Positions 26,366 through 36,083 of a stretch of 64,000 nucleotides of DNA are shown here, in pieces. The DNA comes from Anaeromyxobacter soli (GTDB taxonomy: Bacteria; Myxococcota; Myxococcia; Myxococcales; Anaeromyxobacteraceae). The stretch lies in the NCBI RefSeq assembly GCF_022808855.1, contig NZ_JAKZLF010000008.1, forward strand, positions 17,120 to 81,119. The letters are read 5' to 3'. Made by a program: the position numbers and the translations under genes. Under the pieces are notes generated by a model. It saw nothing but the letters and a program-made list of their open reading frames with translations. It had not been told where the DNA came from and searched no databases. How positions within the stretch are numbered: the first letter of the stretch is position 1; each line of letters opens with the position of its first letter.

Positions 26366-27490
26366 ATGACGCCCTCCCGACGCAAGCTCTGGCTCGACTG
26401 GCAGCGCGGCCTCGCCGTGCTGTTCATGGTCGAGGTGCACGTGCTCGACGCCTGGCTCGCGCCCGACGCGCGCAGCGGCGCCGCGTACCACGCGCTCCGC
26501 ATGCTCGGCGGCTTCGCCGCCCCCGGCTTCCTGTACATGGCGGGTCTCTCGCAGGCCCTGGCGGACGCCGCCGCCGTGCGGAAGGGGATCGCCCCCGCCG
26601 CCCGCCGCGCCTCCGCGGTCCGGCGTGCGCTCTGGCTGCTCGGGGTCGCGTACGGGTTCCGCGCCGTCGAGCTGGTCGTCGGCGGAGCCTGGCGGCGCGA
26701 GGGGGGCTGGACGGATCTCCTGCGCGTGGACGTCCTGAACGTCATCGCGGTCGGGCTCCTCCTCTCGGCCCTCCTCTCCGTCGGCAGATCGGCCCGGGTG
26801 GGCGCGCTCCTGGCCGGCGCAGCGGCGCTCGCGATCGCGCTGGCCACGCCCGTCGTCGCCGAGGTGCTGCGCCACTACGATCTCCCCTCGGCTGCGGCCG
26901 CGGCGGACCCGGCCGCGCGGCAGGCGCCGAGCAGGCTCGTGGACGTCCTCTTCGCGTATCTCTACGGAAGCTGGCCGCGCGCGAACTTTCACCTGTTCAA
27001 CTGGGCGGGCTTCCTCCTCGCGGGCGCCGCCGCCGCGCCGCTCGCGCGCGGTGACAAGCGGCCGGTGCTCTGGCTCGGGCTCGGCGCGGCGCTCTTCGCG
27101 CTCGGGTGGTGGGCGGACCGCTGGGCCCCCGTCTACGCGTACCAGCAGTTCTGGCGGACCTCGCCCTCGTGGTTCGCCATGCGGCTCGCGGTGTGCCTCG
27201 CCCTCACCGGCGCGCTCCAGCTCCTGCCGGACGCGGCGGAGCGCGGGCTGGGCTGGCTGACCCTGCTCGGGCGGCAGTCGCTCGTCGGGTACATCGTCTC
27301 GGTCGAGCTCACGTACGGCGCGCTCGCGTGGCGGGTGAAGCGCGCGCTCTCCTTCCCCGCGACCGTCTTCGGCATCGTCGCGATGGTCGCGGTCACGTGG
27401 GCCATCTCGCTCGCGTGGGAGCGCTACCGGGCCCGGAGACGAACGGGCGGGCAGCGCGGCGCGGGGACGCTCCGCGGCGTGGGCGCCTGA
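26366..27490 (+). CDS. DUF1624-type polytopic membrane protein
   Basis: 374 aa with about nine or ten membrane helices. The start SRRKLWLDWQRGLAVLFMVEVHVLDAWL fits the DUF1624/heparan-alpha-glucosaminide N-acetyltransferase-like group, which shares the acyltransferase-3 topology and an early conserved D-x-x-R-G. FHLFNWAGFLLAGAAAA and LTLLGRQSLVGYIVSVELTYG are the other typical segments. It probably transfers an acyl group to an envelope component, but the catalytic His cannot be fixed by eye. It starts 33 bp after infA on the same strand and converges on the GT51 gene. Confidence 0.75.
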   Translation: MTPSRRKLWLDWQRGLAVLFMVEVHVLDAWLAPDARSGAAYHALRMLGGFAAPGFLYMAGLSQALADAAAVRKGIAPAARRASAVRRALWLLGVAYGFRAVELVVGGAWRREGGWTDLLRVDVLNVIAVGLLLSALLSVGRSARVGALLAGAAALAIALATPVVAEVLRHYDLPSAAAAADPAARQAPSRLVDVLFAYLYGSWPRANFHLFNWAGFLLAGAAAAPLARGDKRPVLWLGLGAALFALGWWADRWAPVYAYQQFWRTSPSWFAMRLAVCLALTGALQLLPDAAERGLGWLTLLGRQSLVGYIVSVELTYGALAWRVKRALSFPATVFGIVAMVAVTWAISLAWERYRARRRTGGQRGAGTLRGVGA

Positions 27491-27553
27491 TCGGGCCGCG
27501 CGCCGCAGGGCGCGAGCCCGTCGCGCGGTGGCGCGCGCCGGGCGGGCGGCGCG

Positions 27554-29452
27554 TCAGCCCTCGCGGAAGACGATCGGCTCGGACAGCGCTCGGAGCAGGT
27601 CCTCGTCCGAGAGCGCGCCCTGCTCGGTCATCTTGTGCAGGATGTCCTCGACCCGCTGCTCCCACGCGTCGCTCGGGCTGCCCCGGGCGCGCATGCCGTG
27701 GTAGCGGATCGGGTTCGGGATGATGGAGGCGAGGAACGCGGCCTCCTTCGCGGTGAGCGCGCGGGCGTCCTTGCCGAACCAGTGCTGCGCGGCCGCCCCG
27801 ATGCCGTACACGCCCGGCCCCCACTCGACGAGGTTCAGGTAGATCTCGAGGAGGCGCGCCTTCGGGACGGTCGCCTCGAGCGCGACCGTGATGGCCGCCT
27901 CGCGGATCTTGCGCGCGAGCGTCTTCTCCCGCGAGAGGTAGAGGTTCTTCGCGAGCTGCTGCGTGATGGTCGAGCCGCCCCGGACGACGCGTCCCTCCTC
28001 GGCGCCGCGCGCGAACGCGTCGGCCAGCTCGGCGAAGTCGAAGCCGGGGTGGCCGAAGAAGCCCCCGTCCTCGCTCGTGGTGACCGCCCGGATGACGTGC
28101 TCGGGGAGGTCCGCGATCGGGACGAAGGTCGGGGTGCGCGGGCCGATCTCGAACGCGCGGCCGCGCTCTCCCTCGCCGTTCACCGGCTGGTAGGGGAAGG
28201 GGCGGCGCAGCGCGACGGGCTCTCCCTTGCGCGAGGCCTCGCGCATCCGCGTGAGGTCGAGCCCGGCCCCGACGGTCCAGGCGGCGGGAGCGAGGAGCGG
28301 GCCGGAGACGTCGAGGTGCGCGTCGAACGTGCCGCGCGCGCGCGGCGCCTCGGGAGGCGGGGCGAGACCCGGTGGCAGCGCCTCGACGAAGGCGGTCCAG
28401 TCGGCGCGATCCGCGTGCAGCGAGGCCGTGAACGGCACCCCCGAGCCGAGCCGGGCCTCGGCCGTCACGCCGACGCGCAGGTCGGCGCCGAGCGAGAGGA
28501 CGCCGTCCCGGAACGCGACCCGACGCTCCGCTGCGTCCCAGGTGACGGTCCCCTCTGCGCCGAGCCGGAACGGGCCGAGCGGCTCGTCCCCGACCCGCTC
28601 GCCGGACGCGAACAGCCGCTCACCCGAGGCGCGCAGCCGTGCCTCGACGTGCGAGAAGCCCTCGTCCGACTCGGCGTCGAGCTCGAGCGCCACGGCGCCG
28701 TCGCTCAAGGTCGCGGGGCCGGCGCGCAGCGCGGGCGGGAGGAGCGCCGGCGAGAGGTGTCCGAGCCGGACGTGGGCGCGCCAGCGGTCGTCGGCGGTGG
28801 TCTGCGCGGTGACCTGGCCGGTGCCGCCGCCGGGCAGGCGCAGCGCGAGCGTGAACGACGCGCCGGCGGCGTCGCGCGCGCCGCCGAGCTCGGCGTCCAC
28901 CGGGCCCAGCTCCACCTGACCGCGCTCGAGGGGGAGCACCACGACGAGCCCGCGCACGTGGACGGACGGGAGCGCCGACCGCGCCGAGGGGCGCGGGCGC
29001 GGCGCGGCGGGCGGGGCTGGCTCGGCCGTTCCCGGACGCTGCCGCCGCTCGAGGAGCGCGCGGAGCGCGCGCCCGCGCGGACCGACGGAGACCCGGACGC
29101 CGGAGAGCGCGATGGAGGCGGGCTCCAGCCGGCCTCGCAGCAGCCCGAGGAGGCTCGGACGCGCGGCGATGCGCTCGATCCGGACGAGCGGCTCGCGCGG
29201 GCTCGCGCCGGGGAGGGTGACGGGGCCGAAGGTCGCCCGGAAGAGCGGGTCGATCGCCACGCCGGGCGCGACGGTGACCTCCGTCCCGAGACGCGCGCGC
29301 AGCTCCGCGCCGATGCGCTCGCGCAGCCAGCGGTCCACCGCTGGCAGCCGGACGACCCCCTGCACGGTCGCATAGAGGGCGAGCAGCGCGGCGAGCGCCG
29401 CGAGGAGCGCGCGCCGTACCCAGACGGGAGGCCGGGCCGGCGACGGCCGCAT
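27554..29452 (-). CDS. GT51 peptidoglycan glycosyltransferase with AsmA-like N-terminal region
   Basis: 632 aa. One N-terminal membrane helix (about 11-31) is followed by roughly 370 residues of beta-rich sequence with the AsmA/LptE-like repeat feel (VRIERIAARPSLLGLLRGRLEPASIALSGVRV...). The C-terminal 200 residues are a full GT51 domain: AVTTSEDGGFFGHPGFDF (catalytic Glu), RGGSTITQQLAKNLYLSREKTLARKIREA, and LEIYLNLVEWGPGVYGIGAAAQHWFGK. It polymerises lipid II in the periplasm; no transpeptidase domain is present. The large N-terminal extension is far longer than in MtgA (about 240 aa). An ATG 18 nt upstream (29470) is an alternative start. Confidence 0.88.
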   Translation of the reverse strand: MRPSPARPPVWVRRALLAALAALLALYATVQGVVRLPAVDRWLRERIGAELRARLGTEVTVAPGVAIDPLFRATFGPVTLPGASPREPLVRIERIAARPSLLGLLRGRLEPASIALSGVRVSVGPRGRALRALLERRQRPGTAEPAPPAAPRPRPSARSALPSVHVRGLVVVLPLERGQVELGPVDAELGGARDAAGASFTLALRLPGGGTGQVTAQTTADDRWRAHVRLGHLSPALLPPALRAGPATLSDGAVALELDAESDEGFSHVEARLRASGERLFASGERVGDEPLGPFRLGAEGTVTWDAAERRVAFRDGVLSLGADLRVGVTAEARLGSGVPFTASLHADRADWTAFVEALPPGLAPPPEAPRARGTFDAHLDVSGPLLAPAAWTVGAGLDLTRMREASRKGEPVALRRPFPYQPVNGEGERGRAFEIGPRTPTFVPIADLPEHVIRAVTTSEDGGFFGHPGFDFAELADAFARGAEEGRVVRGGSTITQQLAKNLYLSREKTLARKIREAAITVALEATVPKARLLEIYLNLVEWGPGVYGIGAAAQHWFGKDARALTAKEAAFLASIIPNPIRYHGMRARGSPSDAWEQRVEDILHKMTEQGALSDEDLLRALSEPIVFREG

Positions 29453-29585
29453 GTCTCGCTCGGCGCGCATCGGCGCGCGCTGTTTACCGGCCCGCGGCCG
29501 GGAGGTCAACCACGGAGCCGGCGGCACGGACGCACGCGAGCGGGAGGAAAAGGAGAGGTGCTCTGTTACATTCTCCCGGGAACTC

Positions 29586-30806
29586 ATGGCCCCGTCCCGC
29601 ACACGCCTCCGGCGACGCATCCGCCGCGACCGTCTCGGGGTCCGGACGCTCCTCGCCATCGCGCTCTCGCTGGGCGCGAACGCGGGGCTCCTCTGGGCGC
29701 TCCTCTCCGCCGGCGCGTTCGCGTTCCGCGCGCCGGGGCCGGCGCGACCCGTGGCGCTCACGCACCTCTCCCAGTCGCAGTGGGACGCGAACCGCGCCAT
29801 CGGCAACCGCCCTCCGCCGCCTCCCAGCGCGGCCCCCGCGCCGCAAGCGCCTCCCGTGCCGCCCCCGGAGGAGCAGCGCGCGGCGGGCAAGGTGGTCGAG
29901 CTCGCCCCGGACGCACCGGGCGAGGACGCGGCGCCCAAGGACAGCCGCTTCCTGTCCGAGCGGAACCGGCGGGTCGAGAAGGAGACGGTCTCGCGCTACG
30001 CGGGCAATTCGCAGAACCTGCGGTCGCAGCCGTCCCCTGCGTCGCCGGGGCGCCAGGCGTCGGGCGAGGGCGGCAAGGCGGAGCGAAAGACCGAGGCGAA
30101 GGAGGGCGCGCCCGGCCAGCGAGGCACGGGCGCGGATCGCCTGCGCATGCCGCAGCAGGAGCAGAAGCCCGAGCAGGCGCAGGAGAAGCTCGCCCTCGCG
30201 CCGAGCGCGGGAGGCGAGACCCCGCTCCATGAGCAGCAGCGGAGGGAGCGCGTCGAGCAGGGGGCGCCCTCGCCTGCGCTGCCGGGCGCGCCGGGGGACG
30301 GCTCCGATCGGCTGCAGGGGCCGAAGCGTCCCGACCTGTCGCTCGGGCAGGACACGCTCGCGCGGCTCGCGGGCGGGCCCAACATGGACGGGTTCCGCGA
30401 GGCGGAGGAAGGCGACGTCACCGCCCTCAACACCCGCGAGTTCAAGTACGCCACGTTCTTCAACCAGGTGCGCCGCGAGATCGGCGCGGACTGGTACCCG
30501 CGCGTGCGCGCCGCCGTTCGCGAGCGCGACCCGGAGTTCAAGCACTTCTTCTACAAGGAGCGGACGGTGGTGGTGAGCGTCACGCTCGATCGCTCCGGCC
30601 ACGTGACCGATCTGTCCGTGCTCCAGTCGTCCAACGTCGACTTCTTCGACCGCGTCGCGATGGCCTCCGTGCGGCAGGCCCAGCCGTTCCCGAACCCGCC
30701 CGGCGGGTTGTTCGGCTCCGAGCCGACCACCCGCGTCCCGTTCACCTTCACGCTCTACCCGTCCGATCGGCGGCCGTTCGTGATGTGGGAGCGCCCGGAG
30801 CAGTGA
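29586..30806 (+). CDS. TonB family C-terminal domain protein (copy 1)
   Basis: 406 aa. Basic N-terminus and one membrane helix (about 22-45), a long disordered Pro/Gln/Glu-rich periplasm-spanning region, and a C-terminal TonB/TolA-like domain with VVSVTLDRSGHVTDLSVLQSSNVDFFDRVAMASVRQAQPFPNPP. It presumably transmits energy or forms a periplasmic link, but no ExbB/ExbD genes are near. A second related gene follows 85 bp downstream, so a tandem duplication is evident. A TACATT box precedes the ATG without a matching -35. It is divergent from the GT51 gene. Confidence 0.82.
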   Translation: MAPSRTRLRRRIRRDRLGVRTLLAIALSLGANAGLLWALLSAGAFAFRAPGPARPVALTHLSQSQWDANRAIGNRPPPPPSAAPAPQAPPVPPPEEQRAAGKVVELAPDAPGEDAAPKDSRFLSERNRRVEKETVSRYAGNSQNLRSQPSPASPGRQASGEGGKAERKTEAKEGAPGQRGTGADRLRMPQQEQKPEQAQEKLALAPSAGGETPLHEQQRRERVEQGAPSPALPGAPGDGSDRLQGPKRPDLSLGQDTLARLAGGPNMDGFREAEEGDVTALNTREFKYATFFNQVRREIGADWYPRVRAAVRERDPEFKHFFYKERTVVVSVTLDRSGHVTDLSVLQSSNVDFFDRVAMASVRQAQPFPNPPGGLFGSEPTTRVPFTFTLYPSDRRPFVMWERPEQ

Positions 30807-30891
30807 CCGGGCGTCCGCCTGGCCGCGCACGCGCGCGGGCGAGGAGCGGTCGCACGCGCCGGCGGGGTCGGGCAGGAATGGCGACGCCGCC

Positions 30892-32070
30892 GTGTTCCCA
30901 CGGCGCGTGGACACCTCAGCGAACCGCAGCGCTGCGCGCGTTGCGCACGAGCGTCCGGTGCGGCGCGCCCTCGTCGCGCTCGTCGCGTCGGTGGCCCTGA
31001 ACGCGGCGGTCTTCGCCGCCATCCACTCCGCGGGCGCGTTCGCGCTCTCCCGCCGCGCGGAGGCCGTCGCCCGGGTCGGGCTGGCCGCGGTGTCCGCAGC
31101 GCGCTGGCGCGCGAACCGGCTCGTGTCCGCGGAGCGCGCTCAGCCCACGCCCCTCGAGCCCGCTCGCCGCCCGCCGTCGGCGGTGGACGAGCGCCCCGAC
31201 CCCCGCGGCGAGGTCGTCGCGGCGCCCCCGTCCGCGGATCGGCGCGCGCCAGAGCGCTGGCGGTTCCTCTCCGACCACGACGGCAGCGCGCCGCGCGACG
31301 TGCAGTCTCGCGAGGCGGGGAAGCGGCGCTGGGACACCCCGCTCGCGCGGCCCACCCCGGGCCCGGAGGGCGCCCAGGGGATCCCACGGAACGGAGAGGG
31401 CGGCAGCGCCGAGACGCCCGTGCCCGGCCGCGAGGGCTCCGCGGACGCGGGCGAGGCGGTCGCGCGCGCGCGGGCGGCGCTCGCGCCTGCGCCCGCCGGA
31501 GAAGCTCCCTCGGGTTCCGCCGCCTCTGCAGCCCGCGAGGCCGCCCCCGCGGCGGCGGCCGGGGAGGGTGGCGCGCGCAGCACAGGACCCTACGACCCGC
31601 GCCTGCTGCCGACCGCGTCCACGTTCGAGCGGCTCGCCGGCGGACCGGGCGAACGGCTCCACGACGTGGAGGAGGGCGACGCGACGGGGCTCAACACCCG
31701 CCGGTTCCGCTTCGCGGAGTTCTTCCTGCGCGTGAAACGTGCGATCGCGCGCGAGTGGGACCCGAACCGGACCTGGGACGCGCGCGACCCCGCCTCGCAG
31801 CGGTACGGCCGGCGGACCCGCGGCACGACGGTGGACATCGTGCTCGAGCCGGCGGGCGGCGTCCGCGACGTGCGCCTCGTGGCGAGCTCTGGCCTCGACT
31901 TCTACGATCGCGAGGTCGTGCGCGCGATCCGCGCCGCCTCGCCCTTCCCGAACCCGCCGCGAGCGCTCGTCGGCGCCGACGGGCGGATCCTGCTCGCCCG
32001 GTGGCGCTTCGAGCTCGCCTGGGACGACGCGCGGCCGAGGTTCGCCCTGCCGGACGCACCTCGGCCCTGA
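30892..32070 (+). CDS. TonB family C-terminal domain protein (copy 2)
   Basis: 392 aa with GTG start (30892; GTG 30907 is possible). It has the same layout as the preceding gene: basic N-terminus, helix (VRRALVALVASVALNAAVFAAIHSAGAF), disordered linker, and a C-terminal domain sharing EEGDATGLNTRRFRFAEFF, TTVDIVLEPAGGVRDVRLVASSGLDFYDREVVRAIRAASPFPNPP with copy 1 (EEGDVTALNTREFKYATFF and VDFFDR...PFPNPP). The copies are diverged, so the duplication is old. The word GGCAGGAATGGCG lies just before the start. Confidence 0.8.
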   Translation: MFPRRVDTSANRSAARVAHERPVRRALVALVASVALNAAVFAAIHSAGAFALSRRAEAVARVGLAAVSAARWRANRLVSAERAQPTPLEPARRPPSAVDERPDPRGEVVAAPPSADRRAPERWRFLSDHDGSAPRDVQSREAGKRRWDTPLARPTPGPEGAQGIPRNGEGGSAETPVPGREGSADAGEAVARARAALAPAPAGEAPSGSAASAAREAAPAAAAGEGGARSTGPYDPRLLPTASTFERLAGGPGERLHDVEEGDATGLNTRRFRFAEFFLRVKRAIAREWDPNRTWDARDPASQRYGRRTRGTTVDIVLEPAGGVRDVRLVASSGLDFYDREVVRAIRAASPFPNPPRALVGADGRILLARWRFELAWDDARPRFALPDAPRP

Positions 32071-32148
32071 GGGCGGCCGCTCGCCCGGGCGCCCGTCATG
32101 TCACCGACGCGCCATGTTCCTGAGCGGCGGATGCGGTATATCCCCCCG

Positions 32149-32631
32149 ATGGATCAGCCGCAGCGCGTCAAGATGGAAGGCGTCAAGAACGTCGTGCTCA
32201 TCGCGCACGACAGCCGGAAGGACGATCTCCTCGAGTGGGTGAAGTACAACCGCGAGGTGCTGAAGGAGCACCGGCTGTTCGCGACCGGCACGACGGGCGG
32301 CCTGGTGCAGGCCGCGACGGATCTCCGGATCACGCGCTTCAAGAGCGGGCCGCTCGGGGGCGACCAGCAGGTCGGCGCCAAGATCGCCGACGGCGAGCTC
32401 GACGTGCTCATCTTCTTCTGGGATCCGCTCGAGCCGCAGCCCCACGATCCGGACGTGAAGGCGCTCCTGCGCATCGCCGTGCTCTACAACATCCCCACCG
32501 CCTGCAACCGGTCGACGGCCGACTTCATCGTCGCCTCCGAGCTGTTCCACGGTGAGTACGACCGGATCGTCGAGGATCACGCCGCGGTCCGCGAGGCGTA
32601 CCTGCGCTCGCGCGCGGCCCGCGGTTACTGA
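32149..32631 (+). CDS. mgsA: Methylglyoxal synthase
   Basis: 160 aa. The MGS-like fold shows VLIAHDSRKDDLLEW, FATGTTGGLV, the phosphate-binding GPLGGDQQVGAKIADGELDVLIFFWDPLEPQPHDPDVKALLRIAV and CNRSTADF; the catalytic Asp lies in GGDQQ. It converts dihydroxyacetone phosphate to methylglyoxal, relieving phosphate-starved glycolysis. The ATG at 32149 is preferred because a TATATC box (32137-32142) ends 6 nt before it, matching a recurring leaderless layout. A hairpin lies just after the stop. Confidence 0.95.
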   Translation: MDQPQRVKMEGVKNVVLIAHDSRKDDLLEWVKYNREVLKEHRLFATGTTGGLVQAATDLRITRFKSGPLGGDQQVGAKIADGELDVLIFFWDPLEPQPHDPDVKALLRIAVLYNIPTACNRSTADFIVASELFHGEYDRIVEDHAAVREAYLRSRAARGY

Positions 32632-32641
32632 GCGCGGGCGG

Positions 32642-32670
32642 GGCACCCCGGGCCGAGGCCGCGGGGTGCC
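32642..32670. terminator. Hairpin between mgsA and gcvPB
   Basis: Perfect 8-bp inverted repeat (32642-32649 with 32663-32670) between converging stops; candidate bidirectional terminator without U-tract. Confidence 0.4.
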
Positions 32671-32679
32671 GGCCCGCCG

Positions 32680-34251
32680 TCACTCCACCTTCATCCCGGG
32701 GCGCCACCGCAGGATCGGCTTGCGGGCGGCGCGCGTCTCGTCGAGCCGGGCGCGGAAGGGCCGGGTCGGCGCCGCCTTCACCGCCTCGGGATCCGCCTGC
32801 GCCTCCTCGGCGATCGCCTTCATCGCGGTGCAGAAGCGCTCGAGCGTCTCCTTCGACTCGGTCTCCGTCGGCTCGATCATGAGCGCGCCGGAGACGACGA
32901 GCGGGAAGTAGACCGTGGGCGGATGGAAGCCGTGGTCGATGAGCCGCTTCGCGACGTCCATCGTCGTGACGCCGTGAACCTTCTGCAGCTTGTCGTCGAA
33001 GACCACCTCGTGGAGCGAGTCCGTCTCGTAGGGGAGGTTGTAGGTGCCCTGCAGGAGCTTGCGGACGTAGTTGGCGTTCAGCACCGCGAGCTTCCCGGTC
33101 TCGGCGACGCCCTCCGGGCCGTACTCGCGGATGAGGGCCCAGGCGCGGACGAACATCCCGAAGTTGCCCCAGAACTCGCGGAGCTTCCCGATCGTCTGCG
33201 GCCGCTCCTTCGGCTCGACGAGGAGGCGGTACCGCTCGCCCTCCTTCACGACGACGGGCAGGGGAAGGAAGGGCGCGAGCTTCGCCTTGACCGCGACGGG
33301 CCCGGAGCCCGGGCCGCCCCCGCCGTGCGGCGTCGCGAACGTCTTGTGCAGGTTGTACTGCATGACGTCGAAGCCCATGTCGCCCGGGCGCGCGACGCCG
33401 AGCAGCGCGTTCATGTTCGCGCCGTCGCCGTACACCAGGCCGCCCTTGGCGTGCACGATCTCGGCGATCTCCGCGATGTTGCTCTCGAAGATCCCGAGCG
33501 TGTTGGGGTTCGTGATCATGATCGCGGCGACGTCCTCGTCCATCGCCGCCGCGACCGTCTCCGGGTGGAGCCGGCCGTCCGCGCCCGACGCGAGCTGCAC
33601 GACGTCGTAGCCGTTCAGCGCCGAGGAGGCCGGGTTCGTCCCGTGCGCGGTGTCGGGGATGAGCACCTTCTTGCGCGGGTTGCCGTGCGCCTGGTGGTAG
33701 GCGCGGATGAGCATGAGCCCGCACAGCTCGCCCTGGGCCCCGGCCGCGGGGACGAGCGTCGTCTGGTCGAAGCCGGCGATCTCCGAGAGCGCCCGCTCGA
33801 GCCGGTACATGAGCTCGAGCGCCCCCTGCGCGAGCTCCGCGGGCGCGAGCGGATGCACGTTGGCGAAGCCCGGCAGGCGCGCGAGCGCCTCGCTCGACCT
33901 CGGGTTGTACTTCATGGTGCAGGAGCCGAGCGGGTAGAAGCCGGTGTCGATCCCGTGGTTCCAGGAGGACATCCGCGTGAAGTGGCGGACCACCTCGAGC
34001 TCGGAGACCTCCGGCATGCCCTCGACGCCGTCGCGCAGCAGCGCGGCCGGGAGCTCGCGGGCCGGGTCGAAGTCGCCGCCCGCAGCGGGCAGCGACACGC
34101 CGCTCCGGCCGGTCGAGCCGCGCTCGAACAGGAGCTGCTCCTCGTGCACGAGCCCGCGCGTCGCGCCGCCCGCGCCGACCTCCGCGTGCGCCGTCGCCGT
34201 CACCTTCGCGTCCTTCTCCATGCTGGGCTTCCAGCCGGTGGGGTTTCCCAT
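32680..34251 (-). CDS. gcvPB: Glycine dehydrogenase (decarboxylating) subunit 2
   Basis: 523 aa. The PLP-dependent P-protein C-terminal subunit: GFYPLGSCTMKYNPR, AHGTNPASS, NLHKTFATPHGGGGPGSGP with the Schiff-base Lys, and HGFHPPTVYFPL. With GcvPA it decarboxylates glycine and passes the aminomethyl group to lipoyl-GcvH. The ATG (MGNPTGWKPSMEK) lies 2 bp after the GcvPA stop. It is the last gene of gcvT-gcvH-gcvPA-gcvPB. Confidence 0.97.
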   Translation of the reverse strand: MGNPTGWKPSMEKDAKVTATAHAEVGAGGATRGLVHEEQLLFERGSTGRSGVSLPAAGGDFDPARELPAALLRDGVEGMPEVSELEVVRHFTRMSSWNHGIDTGFYPLGSCTMKYNPRSSEALARLPGFANVHPLAPAELAQGALELMYRLERALSEIAGFDQTTLVPAAGAQGELCGLMLIRAYHQAHGNPRKKVLIPDTAHGTNPASSALNGYDVVQLASGADGRLHPETVAAAMDEDVAAIMITNPNTLGIFESNIAEIAEIVHAKGGLVYGDGANMNALLGVARPGDMGFDVMQYNLHKTFATPHGGGGPGSGPVAVKAKLAPFLPLPVVVKEGERYRLLVEPKERPQTIGKLREFWGNFGMFVRAWALIREYGPEGVAETGKLAVLNANYVRKLLQGTYNLPYETDSLHEVVFDDKLQKVHGVTTMDVAKRLIDHGFHPPTVYFPLVVSGALMIEPTETESKETLERFCTAMKAIAEEAQADPEAVKAAPTRPFRARLDETRAARKPILRWRPGMKVE

Positions 34252-34253
34252 GG

Positions 34254-35591
34254 CTATCCCTTCACCGCCTGCGCGAAGAGCTCGATGAGCTCGGGGGTGT
34301 GCAGCTCGGTCGCGACGCAGAGGAGCGCGCCCTTGGCCCCGCGGAGCTCCGGGTACCAGCGCGCGAGCGGCGCGCCGGCGGCGATGCCGCGCTTCGCGAG
34401 GCGCGCCACCACCGCCTCGGCGTCCCCGACGTCGAAGGCCAGCTCGTTGAACGACGGCGCGGAGAACACCGGGGAGATCCCGGCGCGCCCGAGCGCGTCC
34501 TTCAGCAGCCGCGCGCGCGTGAAGTTGAGCCGCGCGAGCTCGGTGAGGCCCTTCTTGCCGAGGAGCGACAGGTGGATCGTCGCGGCGAGGGCGCTGAGGC
34601 CGGAGTTCGTGCAGATGTTGGAGGTCGCCTTCTCCCGCCGGATGTGCTGCTCGCGCGTGGAGAGGGTGAGGACGAAGCCGCGGCGGCCGTGCTTGTCCAC
34701 CGTCGCGCCGCAGACGCGGCCCGGCATCTGCCGGACGAACTGCTCGCGCAGCGCGAAGAAGCCCGGCGCAGGGCCGCCGAAGGCGAGCGGGTTGCCGAAG
34801 CTCTGGAAGGTCCCCACCGCGACGTCGGCGCCGAGCGCGCCCGGCGCCTGGAGGAGGCCCAGCGCGACCGCCTCGGCGGTCACGGAGATGGTGAGCGCGC
34901 CGGCCCGCTTCGCGATGGCGGCGGCCTCCGGGAGCGCGTCCACGACGCCGAGGAAGCTCGGGTAGCCCACGATGACGGCGGCGGTCCCGCCGTCCACCGC
35001 CTTCTCGAGCGCGGCGAGGTCGGTCCGTCCGTCCGGGCCGAACGGCACGGTCGCGATCTCGTCGCCCGTGGACCGCAGGTAGGTCGCGAGGACCTTGCGG
35101 TACTCGGGGTGGACCGCGGCCGAGACCACGATCTTGCTGCGCCCCGTCACCCGCGTGGCCATGAGGGCCGCCTCGGCCATCGCGGTCGCGCCGTCGTACA
35201 TGGAGGCGTTCGAGACGTCCATGCCGGTGAGGAGGCACACGAACGTCTGCCACTCGAAGAGCGCCTGCAGCGTGCCCTGCGAGACCTCCGGCTGGTACGG
35301 CGTGTAGGCGGTGAAGAACTCGCCGCGGAGCAGGAGCTGGTCGACGACCGGCGGGACGTGGTGCGGGTAGCAGCCGGCGCCGACGAACGGCGGGTGCGCG
35401 GTGTCGTTGCGCGCGGCGAGCGCGCGGAGCTCGGAGAAGAGCGTGACCTCGTCCGCCGCGGGCGGCAGGTCGAGCGGGCGGGAGAGGCGCAGCCGCTCCG
35501 GGATCGAGCGGAACAGGGCGTCGAGGCTCTCCGCCCCGATGGCGTCGAGCATCGCCCGGACGTCCTCGGGCGTGTGCGGGTGGTAGCGCAA
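34254..35591 (-). CDS. gcvPA: Glycine dehydrogenase (decarboxylating) subunit 1
   Basis: 445 aa, the N-terminal half of the P-protein encoded separately as in Bacillus, Thermus and many deltaproteobacteria. It begins [19 protein letters not shown], has [40 protein letters not shown] and [14 protein letters not shown], and lacks the PLP lysine, which is in GcvPB. The split is normal for this group. It is 88 bp behind gcvH and tightly followed by gcvPB. Confidence 0.97.
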   Translation of the reverse strand: MRYHPHTPEDVRAMLDAIGAESLDALFRSIPERLRLSRPLDLPPAADEVTLFSELRALAARNDTAHPPFVGAGCYPHHVPPVVDQLLLRGEFFTAYTPYQPEVSQGTLQALFEWQTFVCLLTGMDVSNASMYDGATAMAEAALMATRVTGRSKIVVSAAVHPEYRKVLATYLRSTGDEIATVPFGPDGRTDLAALEKAVDGGTAAVIVGYPSFLGVVDALPEAAAIAKRAGALTISVTAEAVALGLLQAPGALGADVAVGTFQSFGNPLAFGGPAPGFFALREQFVRQMPGRVCGATVDKHGRRGFVLTLSTREQHIRREKATSNICTNSGLSALAATIHLSLLGKKGLTELARLNFTRARLLKDALGRAGISPVFSAPSFNELAFDVGDAEAVVARLAKRGIAAGAPLARWYPELRGAKGALLCVATELHTPELIELFAQAVKG

Positions 35592-35679
35592 GGCGCGGAC
35601 TCCTGTGGCGCGCGCGAACCCGTCCCGGGACGGCCGCCCGCGAATGTCTCGGTGACGACGCCCGCCGGGCGGCGGACGC

Positions 35680-36066
35680 CTACTCCTGCTCCTCGACGAA
35701 CGCGCGGTACGCCTTCGCGTCCATGAGCGCCTCGAGCTCCTTCGGATCGGAGGGCTCGACGACGATCATCCAGCCCTCCTCGTACGGATCGTCGTTGATC
35801 GTCTCGGGCGCGTCGGCCAGCGGGTCGTTGACCTCGACGACCTTGCCGGAGAGCGGGGCGAAGAGCTCGGAGACGGCCTTGGTCGACTCGACGACCCCGA
35901 ACGACTCCCCCTTCTTCACCGTGTCCCCGACGTCGGGCAGCTCCACGAACACGACGTCGCCGAGCTGATCCTGGGCGAAGTCGGTGATCCCGATGACGAC
36001 CTGCGTGCCCTTCGTCCGGGCCCACTCGTGCTCGCGCGTGTACTTCAGGGTGTCGGGGATTTCCAT
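35680..36066 (-). CDS. gcvH: Glycine cleavage system H protein
   Basis: 128 aa lipoyl-carrier protein. [12 protein letters not shown] at the N-terminus, [34 protein letters not shown] with the lipoylated Lys in ESTKAVS (about residue 63), and [18 protein letters not shown]. It shuttles the methylamine group between P, T and L proteins. It begins 17 bp after the gcvT stop. The L protein (dihydrolipoamide dehydrogenase) is not in the operon. Confidence 0.98.
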   Translation of the reverse strand: MEIPDTLKYTREHEWARTKGTQVVIGITDFAQDQLGDVVFVELPDVGDTVKKGESFGVVESTKAVSELFAPLSGKVVEVNDPLADAPETINDDPYEEGWMIVVEPSDPKELEALMDAKAYRAFVEEQE

Positions 36067-36083
36067 GGCGTCCCTCTCCTCGG

